The notes under the pieces are model-generated. The model made no database searches and was not told the DNA's origin. It worked only from the letters and a program-made list of their open reading frames with translations. Of a stretch of DNA of 64,000 nucleotides, positions 27,566 through 35,777 are shown one piece after another. The stretch spans positions 7,635-71,634 of the forward strand of contig PLXW01000055.1 in NCBI GenBank assembly GCA_003151595.1, written 5' to 3'. Both the position numbers and the translations under genes were made by a program. Numbering within the stretch: position 1 is the stretch's first letter; the number at the start of each line of letters is the position of its first letter. This DNA comes from Myxococcales bacterium (lineage in GTDB: Bacteria; Myxococcota; Polyangia; Polyangiales; Polyangiaceae).

Positions 27566-27973
27566 ATGGCATCGAGCAATTTGAAAAAGGCGATCGAGGC
27601 GCTGGCGAGCGAGCTTGCAGAGGGCGTGCTTCGCGCCTTGCGTGGGGCATCGCTCGCTGACCTCACCGATGGAAGCGGTGCGCCTGCGACCTCGCGCTCG
27701 GCAGCGAGGCCTGCGCCCACGACGACGCCGGCATCGAAGGGTCGCAAGCGTGGCAAGCGGGTGCGGCGGTCGTCGTCGGATCTCGAGGGGGCCGTCGGCA
27801 AGATCGTGGCGACGCTGCGCGCGGCAGGGGCGAAGGGGCTTCGCGCAGAAGTGCTCCGAAAGCGCGTGGGCCTCGGGCGGCGCGCGATGATGCGCCCCGT
27901 CGCGTTGGCGCTCTCGTCGAAGCGGATTCGCAAGACGGGCGAGAAGCGCGCGACGACGTACTTCCTGCGCTAG
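27566..27973 (+). CDS. Small basic protein with winged-helix-like C-terminus
   Basis: 135 aa from ATG 27566. The N-terminal 45 residues form an Ala/Leu helix; a Pro/Ala/Ser/Lys/Arg-rich basic linker (about 50-80) follows. The last 60 residues look like a winged helix: helices around AVGKIVATLRAAGAKGL and AEVLRKRVGLG, then a wing with KRIRKTGEKRATTYFLR. It is probably a nucleoid or DNA-binding protein (inference). It sits 41 nt after pgi. Confidence 0.72.
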   Translation: MASSNLKKAIEALASELAEGVLRALRGASLADLTDGSGAPATSRSAARPAPTTTPASKGRKRGKRVRRSSSDLEGAVGKIVATLRAAGAKGLRAEVLRKRVGLGRRAMMRPVALALSSKRIRKTGEKRATTYFLR

Positions 27974-28045
27974 TCCTTCTTGCGTTAGCCGTCACGATTC
28001 TGATCTCGCGCGGCTAGCGGCTTCGTGCGAGAGAATCATTCCCCT

Positions 28046-29317
28046 ATGGAGAGCGTTCGTCATCTCATCATCGGCGCCGGCATCAGCGGCCTCGCCACCG
28101 CAGCGTTCCTTCGCGACCGCGACCTGCTCGTTCTCGAAGCGGACCGCGAGATCGGCGGGTACTGCAAGACCATCCACAAAGACGGCTTCGTCTGGGACTA
28201 CTCGGGTCACTTCTTCCACTTCCGTCACGCCGACATCGAAGCGTGGCTCCGCGCACGGATGCCGGGACAGGAAGTGCGGACGATCGCGCGCTCGTCCAAG
28301 ATTTGGTACGGCGGACGCTGGATCGACTTTCCGTTTCAGAAGAACATCCACCAGCTCCCGCAAGCCGAATTCATCGAGTGTCTGTACGACCTCTACTTCG
28401 CGCGGACGCCGGGGGCGAACGAGGAGCCCCTGCCGGAGACGAACTTCAAGGAGATGCTTTACGCGCGCTTCGGGCGCGGCATTGCCGAGAAATTTCTCAT
28501 CCCCTACAACGAGAAACTCTACGCCTGCGATCTCGCGTCGCTCGACAAGGACGCAATGGGGCGATTCTTTCCGCACGCCGATCTCACTGACATCGTCCGC
28601 AACATGCGCGTCGCGAACAACGCCTCGTACAACGCGTCGTTCACGTACCCGCGCGGCGGGGCGATCGAATACGTGAAGGCGCTCGCCAGCGCGACCGACG
28701 CGACAGCCGTGGCGGTCGACGAACGACTCGTGTCGATCGATCTCCGCGCCCGCGTCGCCAAGACGACGAAGCGCGAGATTCGCTACGAGCGACTCGTGTC
28801 GTCTGCGCCGTTCGACAAGCTCGTGAAGATGACCGGCCTCGCCCATGACGAGCGCGTCTTCACGTGGAACAAGGTCCTCGTGTTCAACCTCGGCTTCGAC
28901 AAGAAGGGCGAGCGCGGCGTTCACTGGGCATACTACCCGGACCCCGCGCGCGTTTTTTATCGCGTCGGTTTCTACGACAACATCTTCGATACGGATCGTC
29001 TCAGCCTCTACGTCGAGATTGGCTTCCCCAAGGATGCGCTGGTCGACGTTGCGGGGACGAAGGCGCGCGTGCTCGCGGACCTCAAGGCCGAAGGGGTCAT
29101 CGGCGATCATCGACTCGTGGCCGATCACTCCGTGGTCATGGATCCAGCGTACGTTCACGTGACGCGCGGCTCGCTGGCCGAGCACCAGCGACTGACGCGC
29201 GTGCTCAACGCCAACGGCGTGTATTCGATCGGGCGCTACGGCGGTTGGACGTACTGCTCGATCGAAGACAACATCGTCGAAGCGCGCGCGCTGGCGAGCG
29301 TGCTCGACGGCGCCTGA
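28046..29317 (+). CDS. FAD-dependent oxidoreductase, UDP-galactopyranose-mutase/amine-oxidase type
   Basis: 423 aa. The dinucleotide-binding motif [16 protein letters not shown] at residues 6-21 and the acidic end of the second strand ([12 protein letters not shown]) place it in the FAD amine-oxidase fold. The [19 protein letters not shown] segment and the C-terminal [18 protein letters not shown] are like UDP-galactopyranose mutase and the protoporphyrinogen-oxidase-like proteins found in polysaccharide loci. It may act on a nucleotide sugar; the substrate is not determined. I chose ATG 28046; GTG 28025 would add seven residues. Convergent with the 7TM protein gene, 10 nt apart. Confidence 0.83.
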   Translation: MESVRHLIIGAGISGLATAAFLRDRDLLVLEADREIGGYCKTIHKDGFVWDYSGHFFHFRHADIEAWLRARMPGQEVRTIARSSKIWYGGRWIDFPFQKNIHQLPQAEFIECLYDLYFARTPGANEEPLPETNFKEMLYARFGRGIAEKFLIPYNEKLYACDLASLDKDAMGRFFPHADLTDIVRNMRVANNASYNASFTYPRGGAIEYVKALASATDATAVAVDERLVSIDLRARVAKTTKREIRYERLVSSAPFDKLVKMTGLAHDERVFTWNKVLVFNLGFDKKGERGVHWAYYPDPARVFYRVGFYDNIFDTDRLSLYVEIGFPKDALVDVAGTKARVLADLKAEGVIGDHRLVADHSVVMDPAYVHVTRGSLAEHQRLTRVLNANGVYSIGRYGGWTYCSIEDNIVEARALASVLDGA

Positions 29318-29327
29318 CGCCGCTCGG

Positions 29328-30140
29328 TCAGGACTCGTCGGCGTCGGCCGGTGCGATGAGAACGCGACGCTGCGCAAGCCCAGCTGCAAACTCGGTGGCG
29401 CAAGCCAGCGCGCGGAACGTCTCGCGGACGACGCGCGCCGCGGTCTCGTGGCCGGGGAGCGACTCCTCGATGAGCGAGATGGCGTCGTAGAGGAGCCAGA
29501 AAACGAGGCTCGCCGTGAGCAGAGCCCACGGCCACGTGAGGACGCCGCCGCGCATGGCGATGGCCGTGAGAAGCACCGGCGCGATGAGCGCGAGGCCGAA
29601 GATGTCGCCGAGATCCGACACGACGTGATGCATCGAAGCGAGGTCGCCGGCGAACAGCTTGTGCGAGTCGTGCACGAGATCCGACCCCGAGATTCCGACG
29701 GCGAGCATCGCGGCGACGAGCATCACGGCGTAGCGCGAGGTTCGCGATCCCGGCAGCTCGAGCCCGGCGATCGACCACGCGCGCGCCAGCAGCGCGACAC
29801 CGATGCACGACGAGAGGTTCGCCGCGAACACCACGCCACCCAGGATGGCCACGACCTTGATCCCGAGGAACACCGCGTCGGGCCCGACGAGATTGGTCGT
29901 CAGATCGCGCGACAGCAACAGGAGGTAGCACCAAGCGTTGAACGACCACGCGCGTCGCATGTACGCGCCGCGCTCGAACGTGTACGCCGCGACGAAGCAG
30001 CCGACCGTGGCCAGCCCCTTCGACAGCTCGTTCTGCGCGAGGAATACACCTGTCCGCGAGTCCGACGGGAGGACGAGCACGAGCGCCACGAACGCCGCGG
30101 CCCACACCAGAGGGAACGATGCGATCCTGCGATGGCTCAT
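29328..30140 (-). CDS. Seven-helix membrane protein (unknown)
   Basis: 270 aa with about seven hydrophobic helices and short loops. His/Asp residues occur within or near helices (DLVHDSHKLFAG, MHHVVSDLGD), which could bind a metal or haem, but no family is recognisable. ATG 30140 overlaps the upstream stop by 4 nt (ATGA). It is the last gene of a tight four-gene operon UbiB, DUF4403 lipoprotein, 99 aa protein and this protein. Confidence 0.75.
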   Translation of the reverse strand: MSHRRIASFPLVWAAAFVALVLVLPSDSRTGVFLAQNELSKGLATVGCFVAAYTFERGAYMRRAWSFNAWCYLLLLSRDLTTNLVGPDAVFLGIKVVAILGGVVFAANLSSCIGVALLARAWSIAGLELPGSRTSRYAVMLVAAMLAVGISGSDLVHDSHKLFAGDLASMHHVVSDLGDIFGLALIAPVLLTAIAMRGGVLTWPWALLTASLVFWLLYDAISLIEESLPGHETAARVVRETFRALACATEFAAGLAQRRVLIAPADADES

Positions 30141-30436
30141 GCGCCGAGCTCCCGTCGTATGTCGGCGATCACAAGCTCTGCGCGCGCGCTCCCCAGCAGC
30201 GTGCGAAGCATCGGGCGAAGCGCTTGCTCGAGCTTCGCGAAGTCAGCCACCTCGAGAGTCTCCGGGCCCCGGCCGAGCGCCTTCATCGAGAACGTCTTCA
30301 CTGCCACGCGACCCGTGTGTGGCCCGAGATAGATGGCGAGCCGATCGGCGATCCGCTCTGCGATCGTCTTCGCGCTGGCTGTCGGTGCCGATGGGGGGGT
30401 AAAGCCCATTCCAGCTCCAGTATACGGCAGATTCAC
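30137..30436 (-). CDS. Small cytoplasmic protein (unknown)
   Basis: 99 aa. The start GTG 30436 overlaps the DUF4403 stop (GTGA) and its own stop overlaps the next start (ATGA). The C-terminal two thirds (RIADRLAIYLGPHTGRVAVKTF, LRTLLGSARAELVIADI) resembles small alpha-helical modules attached to bacterial Ser/Thr kinases (DUF8082-like), but the match is by impression. No signal peptide. Function unknown. Confidence 0.66.
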   Translation of the reverse strand: MNLPYTGAGMGFTPPSAPTASAKTIAERIADRLAIYLGPHTGRVAVKTFSMKALGRGPETLEVADFAKLEQALRPMLRTLLGSARAELVIADIRRELGA

Positions 30437-31791
30437 GGTTTCTTTGCGGCGCAGGGGACCGTCGCGCGTGCGCGGGCCGTTACCTGAACGTAGACGCGCA
30501 GGTACGACGCGTGGGCGTGCACGCCCGTGACCTCGATTCGGTCGACGTCACCATGAAAGCAGCCGGCGGAAGACCCGAAGGTGAGGTCCGACGAGAGCTT
30601 CTCGCGAATAGGCCGCAAGCGATCGCCGATGTCGAGTCGAAGCGCGGCGCGGGCTTGATCGCGAATTCGATCGCCGTCGCTCATCGCCTTCAGCGAGAGG
30701 AGGAAGTTCTTGGTCTCGATCGTCGGTTCGAGATCGGGAATCGTGAGCTCGTTGTCGACGACGGCGGGGTGACCGCTCAAATAGAGATCGCCGTCGAGCG
30801 TCGTGTCGATGCCCACCGCGTGAACCGGCCCCACGAGGTGAAGTCGCAAGACGAGCTCACCGCGTGACTCGTAGATCTCCGGGTCCTCGAGGTATAGCCC
30901 GGGATATTCGGTCGAGAAGAACAGCTTGCCGTCGGTGAACGCGGCGCTCATGGCGCGCGTGAGCTCGTCGTATCGCGCGGCGATGGGGACCGTCACCGTG
31001 AAGGGACCGGGGACGATCGTGGCGACGTTCGACAGGGGCGGGAGCGTGGGGAGTGGGGCGCCACCGTCGACGTCCGGGATGTCGCACGGAAGAGTGATCG
31101 ACGGAGCTACGACGAGCGCGACGTCCTTCTCCAGACCACCGGCGATCACCGTGGGACCCGCTTCGATCGCGAGCACGCGAAGCTCCGCGCACCCGCGAGC
31201 GTCGCCCACGTTGAGCGGAATCGGTTGCGCGATTCGCGACGCAGCTTCGCCGAGAAGGGGTTGCAGGTCGTAGGCGAACGCGCGGAGCTCGGCGCCGATC
31301 GGCGTCGCGATCTTGTCGTACACGCCGGCCACGCGATCGGCGAAGGCGATCCGTGTGTCGGTTGACGTCACGTGCACGTCGACCGATTGGAGCTTCATCG
31401 CGTAGTCGCCGTTCACGATTGGCTCGGCGTCGATGCGCAGCTCGAAGGGGAGCTCGATCGTGTGGAGCGGCACGGCGATCGAGGCGTGCACTTTCGTTTG
31501 CAGCACGATGCGCCCCTGCGCGAAGTCGACCGTGAGCGCTTCGCGATTCCACGTGTAGCGACGATCGGCGCCGAGCAGGGGGAACGTTCCTTCTCCGCTT
31601 CGCGGCGCGGCGTCGTCCAGCGCTTTGGCGAGCGCAGCGCGCGTGATCGAGAGGTGAGCGACCACCCGCGACGGAGCCGGATCTGCTTCGGCAGGTGACT
31701 GTGACGGCGCCGGGCGCGGCGGATACACGGCGCCGAAGCGCGTGCATGCCAGGAGAACGAACGCAAAAGTCGAAGCGGCGCGGAGGCGCAT
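30433..31791 (-). CDS. DUF4403-family lipoprotein
   Basis: 452 aa. Signal peptide ends FVLLAC (Cys16). Most of the protein is the long beta-rich DUF4403 domain, which resembles lipid-binding tubular proteins: repeated strands such as ALTVDFAQGRIVLQTKVHASIAVP and GELVLRLHLVGPV, and the AEPIVNGDYAMKL region. It has no catalytic motif and could shuttle or bind lipids in the periplasm. ATG 31791 follows the UbiB-like gene by 10 nt, so lipid or quinone metabolism is a reasonable context (inference). Confidence 0.85.
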   Translation of the reverse strand: MRLRAASTFAFVLLACTRFGAVYPPRPAPSQSPAEADPAPSRVVAHLSITRAALAKALDDAAPRSGEGTFPLLGADRRYTWNREALTVDFAQGRIVLQTKVHASIAVPLHTIELPFELRIDAEPIVNGDYAMKLQSVDVHVTSTDTRIAFADRVAGVYDKIATPIGAELRAFAYDLQPLLGEAASRIAQPIPLNVGDARGCAELRVLAIEAGPTVIAGGLEKDVALVVAPSITLPCDIPDVDGGAPLPTLPPLSNVATIVPGPFTVTVPIAARYDELTRAMSAAFTDGKLFFSTEYPGLYLEDPEIYESRGELVLRLHLVGPVHAVGIDTTLDGDLYLSGHPAVVDNELTIPDLEPTIETKNFLLSLKAMSDGDRIRDQARAALRLDIGDRLRPIREKLSSDLTFGSSAGCFHGDVDRIEVTGVHAHASYLRVYVQVTARARATVPCAAKKP

Positions 31792-31801
31792 TCCCCGCGT
31801 C

Positions 31802-33343
31802 TTACGCCAAGCGCATCCCGGCGACGAGCACGTCCATCGCCAGAGGGGTCACCAGGCGCGGATCGCGGAAGACGTTGAGCTTCGGCGCGAGCTTCTTCGC
31901 GTACCGGTCGAAATAGAGCATTTGCTTGGTCACGAGAACGAAGTCGCGGGGCAAACGCATTCCGTGTTTTTCCGCGGCATGGAGGATTCCCGGCAAGATG
32001 TCGGCGTAGTTCACCGACGAGACTTCGCGGGCGAGGAGTGGCTCGTAGATCGTGCGGAGGTCGGCGGCCAGCGCGTCCATGTCGACGCTCGCGGCGCACG
32101 AGCCCATCTTCTGCCACGTCGTCGCGAGCGCGCGAAAGTCGCCGGAGGCGAAGCTGAGGAGCGTGTCGATGACGCCGCGCCGCTGCTCGGGGGCGAGGCG
32201 TCCGACGATGCCGAAGTCGAGGAAGCCTATGCGCCCGTCCGTCAGGGCCATCAAGTTGCCGGCGTGAACGTCGCCATGGAAGAAGCCGTGGAAGACGACG
32301 CCCTGGAACCAGGCGCGCATGCCGACGAGGAGCTTGGCCTCGGTGTCGATGTCGCGGGCGCGGAGCGACTCGACGTCGTCGACGCGCGTGCCGAAGAAGC
32401 GCTCCATCACGAGCAACCGAGGCGTCGTCCACTCGTCGATCACGCGCGGCGCGACGACCTCGTGCTGATCGAGATCGCGGAGGATGCGATTGAACTCGGT
32501 CATGCTCGCGGCCTCGAGTCGGAAGTCGAGCTCCTGGGCGAGCGTCGAGGCGAAGTCGTCGACGACGGCGACGGGATTGGCGAGAGCGCCGCGCGGCGTT
32601 CCCGCGATGACGCGCGCGAGCGATCGCAGAATGGTGACGTCCGTGGCGATCGTCTTGCCGATGCCGGGACGCTGCACCTTGAGGACGACGTCGGTCCCGT
32701 CGAGGAGTCGCGCGGCGTGGACCTGCGCGATCGACGCGGACGCGAGTGGCGTGCGATCGATCTCCGAGAAGACGTGCGACAGCGGCCGCGCGAGCTCCGC
32801 GCGGACGACGCGCTCGATCGTGGCGTATGGCAGCGGGCTCACCCGATCGAGGCACCCGCGGAGCTCTTCGCAATACGCCTCGGGGAAGATGCCCTGCGTG
32901 GACGCGACGAGCTGACCGAGCTTCACGTACGTCGGTCCGAGCTCTTCGAACGCGCGACGCACGACCCTGGGCGCCGTGCCGCGTCGACCGCAGAGCCGAC
33001 TCCACACGACGCGCGCAGCGCTCCTCAGCGCAACACCGAGAGTGACTGCGACGCGGCGGAAGGTGGGCGAGCGCGCGAGCATCGTCCCGCCCACGAGCGC
33101 GCCTGCGGCGATCCATGCCGCGTCGGTTCCTCGAAGCGCATGCGGCACCGCGAGCACCATCGCCGCGTCGGCCGTGACCGATGTCGTCGACGCGCCGTTC
33201 GCCGAAGTGCACGCCGCGCAACGCAATCGCCGTCCGGCGACGACGTGCGCGCGCCCCCCCGGAGATAGTTGCGTACTGCATGTATCGCAGGCCGACGCCC
33301 GCGCGACCGTCACGCCGCAGCCAAATTCAGCCGTGTGATGCAT
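31802..33343 (-). CDS. UbiB/ABC1-family atypical kinase with N-terminal Cys motifs
   Basis: 513 aa. The ABC1/AarF kinase-like domain shows the family KxGQ motif (VKLGQL), the Ala-rich loop PLASASIAQVHAA, invariant Lys in VVLKVQRPG, catalytic HGDVHAGNL and metal-binding DFGIVG. A hydrophobic stretch near residues 60-85 is usual. Before it lie C19-x2-C22 and C42-x2-C45, a zinc-ribbon-like arrangement not typical of UbiB. These proteins support coenzyme Q synthesis and lipid homeostasis. The ATG has no clear SD; an inverted repeat sits directly before it, so GTG at codon 11 is possible. Confidence 0.88.
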   Translation of the reverse strand: MHHTAEFGCGVTVARASACDTCSTQLSPGGRAHVVAGRRLRCAACTSANGASTTSVTADAAMVLAVPHALRGTDAAWIAAGALVGGTMLARSPTFRRVAVTLGVALRSAARVVWSRLCGRRGTAPRVVRRAFEELGPTYVKLGQLVASTQGIFPEAYCEELRGCLDRVSPLPYATIERVVRAELARPLSHVFSEIDRTPLASASIAQVHAARLLDGTDVVLKVQRPGIGKTIATDVTILRSLARVIAGTPRGALANPVAVVDDFASTLAQELDFRLEAASMTEFNRILRDLDQHEVVAPRVIDEWTTPRLLVMERFFGTRVDDVESLRARDIDTEAKLLVGMRAWFQGVVFHGFFHGDVHAGNLMALTDGRIGFLDFGIVGRLAPEQRRGVIDTLLSFASGDFRALATTWQKMGSCAASVDMDALAADLRTIYEPLLAREVSSVNYADILPGILHAAEKHGMRLPRDFVLVTKQMLYFDRYAKKLAPKLNVFRDPRLVTPLAMDVLVAGMRLA

Positions 33344-33346
33344 GAG

Positions 33347-33373
33347 TCACGATGTATCACGTTTACATCGTGA
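33347..33373. repeat. Perfect 10-bp inverted repeat before the UbiB-like gene
   Basis: TCACGATGTA, loop of 7, TACATCGTGA. It lies in the 43 nt between the permease stop and the UbiB start. It could be an operator, a leader hairpin hiding the UbiB start, or a terminator of the permease transcript. No U-tract. Confidence 0.7.
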
Positions 33374-33386
33374 AGTGCAATGATGT

Positions 33387-34874
33387 CTACGGCGCTGCTT
33401 CTCCTCGCGCTTCGGCCTGCACCCGGCTGTGTTTGCGCCCGTATGCGAAGTAGATGACGAGGCCGATGACGAGCCACACTCCGAGCCGCATCCAGTTCGG
33501 CCAACCGAGGCCCCAGATCATCAGGCTGCAGGCGAGAACGCCGCAGGTCGAGACGAGGGGAACGAACTGCACCCGGAATGGCCGCGACATCGTCGGCTCG
33601 CGCTTTCGCATGACCCACACGCCGATCGAGACGAGCACGAACGCGAACAGGGTGCCGATGCTCGTCATGTCGCCCACGATGTCACCGGGAACGAACGCTG
33701 CGAACAGGCCGACGAACCCGAAGAAGAGCAGGTTCGACTTGTACGGCGTGCGGTACTTCGGATGCAGATCGCTGAAGACTTTCGGCACGAGACCGTCGCG
33801 GCTCATCGTGTAGAAGACGCGCGACTGGCCCATGAGCATCACGAGGATGACCGACGAGAAACCGCCGAGGATTGCGATCGTGACGGCATTCGAGAGCCAC
33901 GTGTAGCCGGGCATGTAGCTGTCGATCGCCTTCGCGACGGATGCTTCTTTTCCTGCCGAGCGGAAGAAGTCGACGTTCGCGAGGCCCGTGAGGACGTGCG
34001 CGAAGAGAATGTAGAGCACCGTGCAAATCGCGAGCGACCCGAGGATGCCGATCGGCATGTCGCGCTTCGGGTTGCGCGCTTCCTGCGCGGCGGTCGATAC
34101 GGCGTCGAACCCGATGAACGCGAAGAAGACGATGCCGGCCGCACCAATGATCCCCTTGGCACCGCCGAACGCGTGCGGGACGCCTTGACCGTCGATGTAC
34201 TCCGAAGGCGGCGGAATGTACGGCGTGTGGTTCTCTGGCTTCATGAAGTGCCAGCCGAGAATGATGATCAGAATCACTATCGTGACCTTCATCACCACGA
34301 TGATCCCGTTCACGACCGCCGATTCGTGGATGCCGCGAATCAGGAGGAGCGTGAGCACCAAGATGATGCCGAGCGCGGGGAGGTTGATGAGCCCGTGCTC
34401 GCCACCCTCGGATTGAAACGGCGAGTGGCACAGGGCGTACGGAATGTGCGCGCCGAGAAGGCCGAGCAGCTTGTTCAAGTACTCGCTCCACGCGATGCCG
34501 ACGGTCGCCGCGCCGAGCGCGTACTCCAGCACGAGATCCCATCCGATGATCCAAGCGACCAGCTCGCCCATCGTCGTGTACGTGTACGTGTACGCGCTCC
34601 CGGCGATCGGGATCATCGACGCCAGCTCCGCGTAGCAAAGGCCCGCGAAAGCGCACCCAAAGGCCGCGAGGACGAAGCCGAAAGTCACCGACGGGCCCGC
34701 GCTGCTGGCGGCCGCCGCGGCGGTTCGAACGAAGAGGCCGGCGCCGATGATCGCACCCACGCCGAGCGCGACGAGATCGAACGCGCCCAGCGCACGCTTC
34801 AGGCCTCCGTCGGACGACTCGGCCTCCGCACGGAGCTTCGCGACATCTTTCCGGGCAAACAGATCCGTCGGCAT
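33387..34874 (-). CDS. Amino acid permease (APC superfamily)
   Basis: 495 aa cytoplasmic-membrane transporter, about 12-14 helices. The APC core begins ALGVGAIIGAGLFVRTAAAAA, with the Gly-rich helix 1 break, and continues with CYAELASMIPIAGSAYTYTYTTMGELVAW (the helix 3 signature), the FFAFIGFDAVSTAAQEARNPKRDMPIGI helix 6 region and SRVFYTMSRDGLVP. This composition is close to cationic amino acid transporters (CAT/YfnA type). The substrate cannot be fixed by eye. ATG 34874 is divergent from the Cys-rich lipoprotein gene, 62 nt apart. Confidence 0.93.
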   Translation of the reverse strand: MPTDLFARKDVAKLRAEAESSDGGLKRALGAFDLVALGVGAIIGAGLFVRTAAAAASSAGPSVTFGFVLAAFGCAFAGLCYAELASMIPIAGSAYTYTYTTMGELVAWIIGWDLVLEYALGAATVGIAWSEYLNKLLGLLGAHIPYALCHSPFQSEGGEHGLINLPALGIILVLTLLLIRGIHESAVVNGIIVVMKVTIVILIIILGWHFMKPENHTPYIPPPSEYIDGQGVPHAFGGAKGIIGAAGIVFFAFIGFDAVSTAAQEARNPKRDMPIGILGSLAICTVLYILFAHVLTGLANVDFFRSAGKEASVAKAIDSYMPGYTWLSNAVTIAILGGFSSVILVMLMGQSRVFYTMSRDGLVPKVFSDLHPKYRTPYKSNLLFFGFVGLFAAFVPGDIVGDMTSIGTLFAFVLVSIGVWVMRKREPTMSRPFRVQFVPLVSTCGVLACSLMIWGLGWPNWMRLGVWLVIGLVIYFAYGRKHSRVQAEARGEAAP

Positions 34875-34936
34875 CCGGCTCTCATACCAAAGGTCGCCTC
34901 GCGACGCGCCGTCGATCTCTGATACGCCTCTCGCCC

Positions 34937-35749
34937 ATGAACCTTCGCACCCTCGTTCGTCGGGGATCGATCGTGGTCGCCGTGTCTGCCGTGATGGTGC
35001 TTGCGTCCGCGTGCAAGCCGAAAGCGGGGGGCGCCTGCGCGCAAGGGCAGGGGGCCTGTACCGACGGGACGACCATGATGGCGTGCGTGAAAGGGACGTA
35101 CGCCATGATGCCGTGCCACGGCGCCACGGGGTGCTCCGCGAACGGAAGCGTCGCTCAGTGCGACAACACGCTCGCGACCGCGGGCGACCCGTGCGACGAG
35201 GTCGGCGACTACGCCTGCCAGACGGACACGAAGGCCGCGCTGTCGTGCAAGGACTTCAAGTGGACGCTCGAGGAGACGTGCAAAGGGGCGGGCGCTTGCT
35301 CGCTCAAGAAGGACGGGCTCACGTGCGACAACGACTTCTCCGATCAAGGCGACCCGTGTCACACCAACGGTGACTACGCCTGCACCACCGACAAGCTGCT
35401 CGCGCTGCGATGCGTGAACAACGTGATGGCGCCCCTCAATGCGTGCCGCGGACCGAACGGGTGCCGCGTGCACGAGATGCCCGCGCAGAAGAAGGTCGAG
35501 TTCGTGTGCGACGACGCGCTGGCGCAGCTCGGCGATCCTTGCGACGAGAACGGCGAAGAGGCGTGCTCGATCGACAAGAAGGAGCTCCTGAAGTGCGCGA
35601 GCAACAAGTTCGCGGCGCACGAGGCGTGTCCCGGTGGGTGCTCGTTCGATGCGGCTGGCGAGCATTTCGTCTGCGCGCGCGGAGGTGCCGGTCCGGCGTC
35701 GGGGACGTCACCCGTCGCGCCAGCCAAGCCGAAGACCAAGACCCAGTGA
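34937..35749 (+). CDS. Lipoprotein with four six-cysteine repeats
   Basis: 270 aa. The signal peptide ends VLASAC (Cys26). Residues 31-248 consist of four tandem modules, each with six Cys: a first at 31-82 and three starting GDPC at 83, 138 and 199. Consensus by eye is GDPCD-x-x-G-x-x-ACxxD, then LxC, xxC, xGC and xxC. They probably form three disulfides per module. A Pro/Lys/Thr tail follows. Likely surface exposed; the function is unknown. ATG 34937 is divergent from the permease gene. Confidence 0.88.
   Translation: MNLRTLVRRGSIVVAVSAVMVLASACKPKAGGACAQGQGACTDGTTMMACVKGTYAMMPCHGATGCSANGSVAQCDNTLATAGDPCDEVGDYACQTDTKAALSCKDFKWTLEETCKGAGACSLKKDGLTCDNDFSDQGDPCHTNGDYACTTDKLLALRCVNNVMAPLNACRGPNGCRVHEMPAQKKVEFVCDDALAQLGDPCDENGEEACSIDKKELLKCASNKFAAHEACPGGCSFDAAGEHFVCARGGAGPASGTSPVAPAKPKTKTQ
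35027..35680 (+). repeat. Four tandem six-cysteine protein modules
   Basis: Coding repeats of about 50-61 residues (31-82, 83-137, 138-198, 199-248 of the lipoprotein). Cysteines fall at 34/41/50/60/66/75, 86/94/104/115/121/130, 141/149/159/170/176/191 and 202/210/220/231/235/246. The first copy is the most diverged, lacking GDPC. Confidence 0.82.
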
Positions 35750-35777
35750 GCTTGACCACGATCGCGTCAGGGCGAGA

